Assembly (NCBI GenBank): GCA_047973225.1
Contig: JBKEBQ010000055.1
Span: 1-9,501 of the forward strand
DNA: 9,501 bases
DNA from: JBKEBQ01 sp047973225
Lineage (GTDB): Bacteria; Bacillota_I; Bacilli_A; Erysipelotrichales; Erysipelotrichaceae
Direction of reading: 5' to 3'
Position 1 is the first letter of the stretch. The number at the start of each line of letters is the position of its first letter. The notes under the pieces were generated by a model. That model was given only the letters and a program-made list of their open reading frames with translations. It did no database searches and was not told the origin of the DNA. The translations under genes were made by a program, and so were the position numbers. Shown here piece after piece: positions 1 to 4,930 of the stretch.

Positions 1-2
1 GG

Positions 3-839
3 GTTATTAAGCCGAAAAATCAGATTTATATTACAGACGATGAATCTGTAAGTGGTGATAACACTTTTTTCATTCGTACAAATAAAGGATTTGGCAAGCA
101 AACATTAAGGGAGTTCTACAGTGAAAATGAAAAGCCGGAATCCTTCACTGATTTGAATCAAATAATTGAAAACAAAGAATTATGGGAAGAAGCTAATACG
201 ACACAAGCTATATCTGAATTACCAGAGCCTCAAAAAGATCCCTATTTTAATTTCCTAAAAATAATTAGGCAGGAAGATAATGAACTCGCTTTTTCAAATA
301 TGTTTGCTTACTTTTTTGATATAAATAGAGATGCATTTTCCAGGTTTGCACAGAAAGTTTTATCTGTCGATATGCAAACAGATTTTACCATTGAGAGAGA
401 AAAGAAAAATATTGACCTATTAATTTCTGATAAGAATAATGCTGTTGTAATTGAGAATAAAATCAAATCTAGCATTAATGGTATTAATGAAAGGCATGAT
501 ATCTACAGCAATCAAGTACAGTCTCAGCTAAAAAAATACTATCAATTTGTTACAACTGATGATGAGTATTGCAAGAAAACTGTGAACTGTTTTATTTTTT
601 CACCAAACTACAACCGCATTGATTTGAGTAAGTTTTCATGCGGTGAAAAATACACTGTGGTTTATTACAGAGAAATCTATAATTTCTTTGTTGAAAATAG
701 AAACCTGTTTGATGAGGTGCCTTATTTTGAAGATTTTATTAATGCATTACATAAGCATACAAAGGCCTATGATAATGAGTTAGAGGAAGAAATGCAAAGA
801 AGATTCCAAAGTACTATTTATAAAGCAAAAAAGCATTAA
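3..839 (+). CDS. PD-(D/E)XK nuclease-superfamily protein, 5' end outside window
   Basis: The frame is open from the first complete codon (position 3) to the TAA at 837-839, giving at least 278 residues, so the gene begins left of the window; the TTG at 153 is probably internal rather than the start. A helical segment around nt 240-360 (PYFNFLKII, ELAFSNMFAYFF) precedes the nuclease core: Asp at 414-416 in NIDLLIS, then VIENKIK with Glu at 453-455 and Lys at 459-461, the D-(x)n-E-x-K signature, followed by QVQSQLKKYY near 513-542. This resembles the PDDEXK_4-type family, whose members are often found in defence loci. The residues before nt 240 match no domain I recognise. No partner gene is visible upstream. 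Nuclease fold is well supported; substrate and system are unknown, and an inactive or transposon-related relative cannot be excluded. Confidence 0.8.
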   Translation, partial: VIKPKNQIYITDDESVSGDNTFFIRTNKGFGKQTLREFYSENEKPESFTDLNQIIENKELWEEANTTQAISELPEPQKDPYFNFLKIIRQEDNELAFSNMFAYFFDINRDAFSRFAQKVLSVDMQTDFTIEREKKNIDLLISDKNNAVVIENKIKSSINGINERHDIYSNQVQSQLKKYYQFVTTDDEYCKKTVNCFIFSPNYNRIDLSKFSCGEKYTVVYYREIYNFFVENRNLFDEVPYFEDFINALHKHTKAYDNELEEEMQRRFQSTIYKAKKH

Positions 840-867
840 GGATTGAGTTAACCTAAGGAGGGCATGA

Positions 868-1029
868 ATATGCATTTGGGTTCATTGGAAGACCGTAGAG
901 CTAGAAAAAGGATTTGAAGAACATGACGCTGATGTATTAATACATAGTAAGGCTAAACGTGCGTTGGCCAGCAACAGGGAGCTAAGCAAATTATCACCTG
1001 CTAAGTTGTATGATGCAATAAATAAATAG
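868..1029 (+). pseudogene. Small broken ORF, probable frameshifted remnant
   Basis: A good SD (AAGGAGG, 855-861) sits 8 bases before ATG 870, but that frame stops after only 15 codons (TGA at 915-917). The +1 frame stays open from 868 to the TAG at 1027-1029 and reads like a real hydrophilic protein end (ELEKGFEEHDADVLIH, then LSKLSPAKLYDAINK), yet it has no ATG, GTG or TTG near its 5' end. The simplest reading is a short gene split by a frameshift, or the tail of a lost gene. I do not recognise the family. It lies between the nuclease gene and the 1044 gene on the same strand. Confidence 0.4.
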
Positions 1030-1043
1030 TTGGGGGGAAATTA

Positions 1044-1640
1044 ATGGCTAGACGAAATAAATATGATGTACTGGTAATACTTACAAACAATGCAGCTCTC
1101 ATATGGAAAGAAGCTCGTGGTATTGCGCCGGATTCGGCAGCAGATAAGTTAGATGATGCTATGCTCGAATGGCAAAGCGAATTAACTAAAACTTTGGAAA
1201 TTTGGATTGATAAAGGTCTTGCAATGACTACAGGTGAACTGATTCTTGCACGTGCGAATCTAGGTGCAGTGGTTGAATCATGGCTGAAATTCTTTTACTG
1301 TGTTTATTATGATGATTATTGTAAGAACCCGATTACAAATAATAAAGGGAAAATGATAGAACCTGAAAAAGCCTCATTTAATAATCTTAAAGATTTTAGT
1401 TCTGGAAAGCTATGGGATGATGCAAGTTCATCAGAGTATGGTTGGGTTGATTCCGTACAGCATAAAAGGAATGCAATCCATTCGTTTAGATACAGAGATA
1501 TTGGAACTTCCCAGGATTTTTTAGATGATATTAATCATCTTTATGATTTTGTAGATAATGTCCTTTCGCACTTCCCACCACTTGAGGACTGTATAGAGGT
1601 ATATCCAGCGGGCTATGTAATGAATCCATACATTGACTGA
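1044..1640 (+). CDS. Hypothetical protein with HEPN-like RNAIH motif (198 aa)
   Basis: Start ATG 1044 follows a G-rich ribosome-binding stretch (GGGGGG, 1032-1037) six bases upstream. The protein appears soluble and mostly helical, with no signal peptide or membrane segment. Residues 66-90 form a long amphipathic helix (ILARANLGAVVESWLKFF), and residues 140-151 carry HKRNAIHSFRYR followed by DIG. Arg-Asn near His at the start of a late helix recalls HEPN-domain RNases, where the motif is normally R-x4-6-H; here R142 and H146 are separated by only three residues, so assignment to an active HEPN RNase is uncertain. The C-terminus (PAGYVMNPYID) is unremarkable. It sits between a nuclease-superfamily gene and a restriction operon, which fits a defence or toxin role, but no antitoxin partner is evident. 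Coding status is confident, function is not. Confidence 0.75.
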   Translation: MARRNKYDVLVILTNNAALIWKEARGIAPDSAADKLDDAMLEWQSELTKTLEIWIDKGLAMTTGELILARANLGAVVESWLKFFYCVYYDDYCKNPITNNKGKMIEPEKASFNNLKDFSSGKLWDDASSSEYGWVDSVQHKRNAIHSFRYRDIGTSQDFLDDINHLYDFVDNVLSHFPPLEDCIEVYPAGYVMNPYID

Positions 1641-1813
1641 TATGTTCTCACATACGAAAGCCTACAGTGGATATGTTCCCTCTAAGAGAATTTCTAATAA
1701 AAAATTCAGGTTGCTAATATTTGACAACTATCCCCACCTCTTAACACATGTCGAGTGTGTGGTGTTGATGTCACGAACCGAGGGATAAAAGTGCCGTAAA
1801 AGCCGATGAAATG

Positions 1814-1840
1814 AGCGTTTGTTGATAATGATAAAACGCT
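1814..1840. repeat. Perfect 7-bp hairpin in the intergenic region
   Basis: AGCGTTT (1814-1820) and AAACGCT (1834-1840) are exact reverse complements around a 13-base loop. No T-run follows, so it is not a standard terminator. It lies about 38 bases left of the larger inverted repeat at 1878 and may be part of the same structured element. Confidence 0.5.
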
Positions 1841-1877
1841 ATGAAATTTTGAGAATTGGTCAGATTTTGAAAAAACA

Positions 1878-1946
1878 ATAGCCCGATGCACTCAACCCCC
1901 GTGGCTATAAAGGTTGACCGATTATCGGGCTATGGCTTGGGGAGTG
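1878..1946. other. 10-bp inverted repeat with H-type pseudoknot potential
   Basis: ATAGCCCGAT (1878-1887) is the exact reverse complement of ATCGGGCTAT (1924-1933), enclosing a 36-base loop. Within the loop, CACTC (1889-1893) and CCC (1896-1898) can pair with GGGGAGTG (1939-1946) just outside the stem, giving eight pairs with a two-base AA bulge. Together these would make an H-type pseudoknot if transcribed. Competing options exist: GGCTAT at 1903-1908 could pair with ATAGCC, and CCGAT-T-ATCGG (1918-1928) is a local palindrome. It matches no RNA family I recognise; it could also be a protein-binding or recombination site in DNA. Confidence 0.45.
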
Positions 1947-1973
1947 TATAGGAGTGCTGGCATAGTGGGAGTG
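1941..1973. repeat. Three GGAGTG direct repeats
   Basis: GGAGTG occurs at 1941-1946, 1951-1956 and 1968-1973 in a G/T-rich tract that continues to about 1981. Spacing is irregular (10 and 17 bases between starts), so this is a weak candidate for protein-binding repeats. The first copy is also the 3' partner of the proposed pseudoknot. Confidence 0.35.
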
Positions 1974-2055
1974 TGTGGGGTTATTGGCAGTAGTTTGAGG
2001 GTGAGAAAGCATAGAGATGTGCGATTTTATAAAACGCAATGATTCGGATTTATCA

Positions 2056-2073
2056 ATATCTATGATATCTATG
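2056..2073. repeat. Perfect tandem 9-bp repeat ATATCTATG x2
   Basis: ATATCTATG at 2056-2064 is repeated immediately at 2065-2073, ending 51 bases before the operon -35 box. The position fits a regulator-binding site, but in AT-rich DNA chance duplication is possible. Confidence 0.35.
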
Positions 2074-2100
2074 TATATTTCTATAAAAGCACTAACAAAT

Positions 2101-2115
2101 ATAGTCAAATACTAT
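2101..2115. promoter_or_regulatory. Candidate operator: inverted repeat upstream of -35
   Basis: ATAGT (2101-2105) and ACTAT (2111-2115) form a perfect inverted repeat around CAAAT, ending nine bases before the -35 hexamer. Location suggests binding by a regulator, for instance the HTH protein encoded first in the operon or a self-regulating methyltransferase. This is inferred from position and symmetry only. Confidence 0.35.
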
Positions 2116-2124
2116 GAAAACGAA

Positions 2125-2153
2125 TTGACAAATGGGCAATTATCGTGTATATT
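2125..2153 (+). promoter_or_regulatory. Sigma-A type promoter of the restriction-modification operon
   Basis: TTGACA (2125-2130) matches the -35 consensus exactly and TATATT (2148-2153) is a five-of-six -10 box at the ideal 17-base spacing. Transcription would begin near 2160, leaving a leader of roughly 30 bases before the HTH gene. It is the strongest promoter-like match I found in the window, and no comparable one is seen between the six operon genes. Confidence 0.75.
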
Positions 2154-2157
2154 ATAC
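2147..2157. promoter_or_regulatory. Palindrome overlapping the -10 box
   Basis: GTATA-T-TATAC is a perfect 11-base palindrome covering the whole -10 hexamer. A protein bound here would block RNA polymerase, so it is a candidate autoregulatory operator. AT-rich -10 regions are often partly symmetric, so the evidence is modest. Confidence 0.35.
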
Positions 2158-2191
2158 TAGTTGGATTATGCGTAAATGAGAGGTGGAGCAA

Positions 2192-2386
2192 ATGATAGAA
2201 AAAAACAGTGATGTTTGGATTGGAATTAGCGAGGCCGCTGAATATCTCGGAGTGACAAAAGAGACAGTAAGAAATTGGATAAAAAAACAAAATGGCATAC
2301 CGGCACAGAAAGTAGGGAAGCTGTGGAAGTTTAAACGTTCTGAACTTGACGCTTGGATAAAAAGTGGAAAAAGTGCAGGAGTTTAG
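2192..2386 (+). CDS. Excisionase-type (HTH_17, MerR-like) DNA-binding protein, 64 aa
   Basis: I chose ATG 2192, preceded by GAGGTGG (2179-2185) at six bases; the in-frame GTG at 2183 lies inside that ribosome-binding site. Residues 9-31 (WIGISEAAEYLGVTKETVRN) show the typical S-x-x-E-A-A-x-x-L-G-V-x-x-x-T-V-x-x-W helix-turn-helix, then a wing (KVGKLWKFKRSEL, 40-52) and a last helix with DAWI. The whole protein is essentially this one domain. Relatives act as phage or ICE excisionases and as small transcription regulators. As first gene of a restriction-modification operon, directly behind its promoter, a controller role is the likelier inference; no integrase is in the window to support excision. 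The next gene begins 17 bases after the stop. Confidence 0.85.
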   Translation: MIEKNSDVWIGISEAAEYLGVTKETVRNWIKKQNGIPAQKVGKLWKFKRSELDAWIKSGKSAGV

Positions 2387-2403
2387 TTTGGGAGGATATC
2401 GTT

Positions 2404-2667
2404 ATGAAGAAAGCATATTTTCCTTCTAATAGCACGCTGGAACAAGCTGTTCTAGACTCGCTTAAGGAGTTAGGTGGAATAGCGACAACAGAACAAATCA
2501 ACGAAAAAGTAATAGAGATTTTGAATTTATCAGATGAAATCGTGCAGATGGAAGATGAAAGTGGATTAGGTACAAAACTAAATTATCGATTGCGCTGGAG
2601 CAGAACTAATCTTAAATCTCGCAATCAAATTAAAAATGTTAAAAGAGGCACTTGGTCTTTAGATTAA
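2404..2667 (+). CDS. Stand-alone Mrr-N-like winged-helix protein, 87 aa
   Basis: The start is ATG 2404, with GGGAGG (2390-2395) eight bases upstream; the reading frame is open further left but overlaps the HTH gene without a better start. Residues 11-45 form two helices (TLEQAVLDSLKELGG, TEQINEKVIEIL). The end, YRLRWSRTNLKSRNQIKN followed by KRGTWSLD, closely follows the C-terminal half of the Mrr N-terminal winged-helix domain, in which an R-x-x-W-A/S-R-T-x-L-K helix leads to a K-R-G-x-W strand. In Mrr-type enzymes this domain sits ahead of a nuclease domain; here nothing follows it. It may contact DNA for regulation or act as a detached specificity module for the restriction subunits (inference). 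The methyltransferase gene starts 17 bases downstream. Confidence 0.75.
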   Translation: MKKAYFPSNSTLEQAVLDSLKELGGIATTEQINEKVIEILNLSDEIVQMEDESGLGTKLNYRLRWSRTNLKSRNQIKNVKRGTWSLD

Positions 2668-2684
2668 GTTATCTAGGAGGATTT

Positions 2685-3890
2685 ATGCCCGTATATAAGA
2701 TCAAAAAGCAATTTACAGATAATATTACACCTCACCAAAAAGAGGCTATGTTGGCTGATTTTAAGATAGATAAAAATGGTGATATCGTTAGTAATTACAC
2801 TCACAAGGGATACACCGTTAATGATATGAACATTGAATACCGCAAAGATGTAAAAGCGATAAGCATGTTTTCAGGTGCTGGTGGCTTAGATATAGGAGCA
2901 CAGTTAGCTGGAGTAAAAGTTATTTCAAGTATAGATATTTTTGAGGACAGCGTAAAAACATTGAAAAAGAACAAGTTTTTTTCGCATACTCTTCATGAAG
3001 TCTGCGATATTACAAAGATTAACGGTAAGCACTATGAGAGAACGCTTGAAAAAGAAAAACCACAGAAATTGATTATTATTGGTGGACCGCCTTGTCAGCC
3101 TTTTTCAAAAGCTGGTTATTGGGTTACAAATGATAAAAGGAGCTCAAATGAAGACCCAAGAAATATGATTATTCCTTATTTTAAAATAATTTCGGAACTG
3201 AAGCCAGATGGATTTGTTCTTGAAAATGTTGAGAGCCTATTGCACCCATCTAATAAAGATGCAGTGGACTCCATATATGAAAATATGAAAAAGCTAGGAT
3301 ATAACTGTTCGTTACTTAAGACTAATTCGGCTGAATATGGTGTCCCGCAGAAGCGAAAAAGAGTATTTTTTTTAGCGAGTAAAAAGAGAATTGAAGCATC
3401 TTTAACGAAAACACACGGTTCCGAGAAGGAATGTTTAGCTAATCCAGAGTTGCTACCTTATGAGAGAGTAATAGATTGGATCGGAAAATTTGATGCAAAA
3501 AAATATTTAGGCGATGAAAAGTTAGAGATTGAAGGAAAATGGGAACATGAGCTAACATGTATACCTTTTGGAAAGAATTATATTTCACTTTCTGCTCGCG
3601 AAAGCTATCCTGAGCCTGTGTTTGTTGCGGGTAAAAGGTATTGGTCATCTCTTTTGAAACTTCATCCATTTCTTCCGTCATGGACTATCATTGCAAGTCC
3701 GGGCCATTGGGAAGGCCCTTTCCACTGGAAAAACAGAAGGCTAAGTATTAGAGAACTAGCAGCCATACAAACTTTCCCTGATGATTATAGGTTTTATGGC
3801 AGTGTATACTCACAACACAAACAAATTGGCAACGCAGTTCCGCCGTTGTTAGGAAAAAAGGTGGTCGAAGAATTATGCAAATGGATATAA
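2685..3890 (+). CDS. C5-cytosine DNA methyltransferase 1 (401 aa)
   Basis: Transfers methyl from S-adenosylmethionine to C5 of cytosine in its target. Start ATG 2685 follows AGGAGG (2675-2680) at four bases. Family motifs run in order: I FSGAGGLDIG (62-71, SAM binding), IV GGPPCQPFS (133-141, catalytic C137), VI ENV (180-182), VIII QKRKRVFF (222-229), a target-recognition region about 235-345, IX RLSIRELAAIQTFP (352-365), X GNAVP (382-386). All catalytic elements are intact. A charged 55-residue N-terminal extension before motif I is absent from the second enzyme and could bind DNA or partners. The gene overlaps the second methyltransferase by 16 bases. In the remembered LlaJI system the first methyltransferase also represses its own operon; whether this one does is unknown. 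Exact sequence specificity cannot be read from the protein. Confidence 0.95.
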   Translation: MPVYKIKKQFTDNITPHQKEAMLADFKIDKNGDIVSNYTHKGYTVNDMNIEYRKDVKAISMFSGAGGLDIGAQLAGVKVISSIDIFEDSVKTLKKNKFFSHTLHEVCDITKINGKHYERTLEKEKPQKLIIIGGPPCQPFSKAGYWVTNDKRSSNEDPRNMIIPYFKIISELKPDGFVLENVESLLHPSNKDAVDSIYENMKKLGYNCSLLKTNSAEYGVPQKRKRVFFLASKKRIEASLTKTHGSEKECLANPELLPYERVIDWIGKFDAKKYLGDEKLEIEGKWEHELTCIPFGKNYISLSARESYPEPVFVAGKRYWSSLLKLHPFLPSWTIIASPGHWEGPFHWKNRRLSIRELAAIQTFPDDYRFYGSVYSQHKQIGNAVPPLLGKKVVEELCKWI

Positions 3891-4930
3891 AAAAGCCAAG
3901 AATAATAAGTCTTTTTTCTGGAGCAGGTGGTCTTGATATTGGATTTGAACAAGCAGGATTTAGAACTGTATTTGCTACAGACGTTTGGGATATTGCTTGT
4001 GAAACACTAAAGGCCAATAATATGGCAGACGAAATTTTTTGTGGTGATATTAGAAATATTAATTTTAAGAAATTGAAGGAACAGTATGGAAAAATCGATT
4101 GTCTTATTGGTGGGCCGCCGTGTCCTCCGTATAGCCAAACTCGTCATTATTTAGTGGGAAAAGCTGATGGTTTTGATGATGAACATGCCGGATTTGCTGT
4201 GTTAGAGTATTTTAGAGCCGTAGAAGAGTTGAAACCAAAAGTGTTTCTTTTTGAAAATGTTGATGGTTTTTCTTTTAAAACGCACCAAGAAGAATTTGAT
4301 TTTCTTAAAAAAAGAGCGGATCACCTAGGATATAATATTACCTACAAAGTAATTAATTGTGCGAATTATGGGGTTCCACAGACAAGAAAACGCTTCTTCT
4401 GCGTTGGCGGACGGAAGAAATTATCACAGTTTGCTTTCCCTGAAGAAACCCATGCAGACCCTAAAAAAAATACAAATAAAATTCCGTGGGTAACCTGTGG
4501 GGATGTGATTTCTGATTTTGACAATATCACTGAAGACGAAAAATTTCAACGCCCAGGGGCAAAGGACTATGATTTGTTGGTTGAAATTCCTGTTGGAAGT
4601 AATTATCTTTATTTTACGGAAAAAAGAGGATACCCTAATCCGAAATTCAAATGGAAATCTCGCTATTGGACATTTCTATTAAAATTAACACCAGATAGAC
4701 CCTCGTGGACTATTCAGGCAAGTTTTTCGACTAACCAAGGTCCATTTCATTGGAAAAATCGCTTTCTTAGGATTGAGGAACTAAAAAGAATACAGACATT
4801 CCCAGATGAGTATAAACTCACTGGCGATATGAAGGAACAGTGGCGTCAAGTAGGAAACGCAGTTCCTGTTGAAATGGCACGTATATTAGCAAAAAAGATA
4901 AAGGAGGTGTATTTTGATGGAGAGAGATGA
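3875..4930 (+). CDS. C5-cytosine DNA methyltransferase 2 (351 aa)
   Basis: Second complete m5C methyltransferase, translationally coupled to the first: ATG 3875 lies inside the end of the upstream gene, with AAGGTGG (3858-3864) ten bases ahead; ATG 3881 is a less well-placed alternative. Motifs: I FSGAGGLDIG (14-23), IV GGPPCPPYSQ (79-88, catalytic C83), VI ENV (127-129), VIII QTRKRFF (169-175), X GNAVP (327-331). The C-terminal third shares blocks with enzyme 1 (RYWxxLLKLxPxxPSWTI, GPFHWKN, IQTFPD), so they appear to be paralogues, but much of the rest has diverged. Two unlike m5C enzymes in one operon usually mean an asymmetric site, each methylating one strand. Its 3' end overlaps the NTPase gene by 14 bases. 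Confidence 0.95.
   Translation: MQMDIKKPRIISLFSGAGGLDIGFEQAGFRTVFATDVWDIACETLKANNMADEIFCGDIRNINFKKLKEQYGKIDCLIGGPPCPPYSQTRHYLVGKADGFDDEHAGFAVLEYFRAVEELKPKVFLFENVDGFSFKTHQEEFDFLKKRADHLGYNITYKVINCANYGVPQTRKRFFCVGGRKKLSQFAFPEETHADPKKNTNKIPWVTCGDVISDFDNITEDEKFQRPGAKDYDLLVEIPVGSNYLYFTEKRGYPNPKFKWKSRYWTFLLKLTPDRPSWTIQASFSTNQGPFHWKNRFLRIEELKRIQTFPDEYKLTGDMKEQWRQVGNAVPVEMARILAKKIKEVYFDGER

Larger units (their letters stand above)
1641..2124. other. Gene-poor intergenic region rich in secondary structure
   Basis: I see no convincing gene here. A 9-bp direct repeat GATATGTTC (1639-1647 and 1670-1678) straddles the end of the preceding gene. The middle (about 1740-1990) is less AT-rich than its flanks and holds the hairpin and the inverted-repeat structure listed separately. 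The right third is AT-rich promoter DNA. It separates the upstream nuclease and HEPN-like genes from the restriction operon and may mark a boundary between separately acquired modules (inference). Confidence 0.6.

Noticed and set aside
1721..1749. TTGACA at 1721-1726 as a promoter -35 box
   Set aside because: No acceptable -10 hexamer at 16-18 bases downstream (ACACAT at the expected place).
1725..1796. Short frame encoding CRVCGVDVTNRG, which looks like a zinc-binding knuckle
   Set aside because: Only about 24 codons between stops, no start or SD, and only one Cys pair. At best a remnant; chance cannot be excluded.
1905..2108. Minus-strand open frame of 67 codons
   Set aside because: Low-complexity composition (runs of Ile, Ser and His) arising from the G-rich and AT-rich tracts; no SD and no recognisable family.
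2192..2386. Excisionase role for the HTH protein, marking an integrated element
   Set aside because: No integrase, relaxase or attachment site is visible, and the gene lies directly in the restriction operon; kept only as an alternative.
2353..2403. Longer N-terminus for the winged-helix gene from TTG 2353
   Set aside because: It would overlap the HTH gene, and ATG 2404 has a strong correctly spaced SD. The protein alignment also begins naturally there.
2652..2684. Longer N-terminus for methyltransferase 1 from TTG 2652
   Set aside because: It overlaps the end of the winged-helix gene and places the AGGAGG ribosome-binding site inside the coding region; ATG 2685 fits better.
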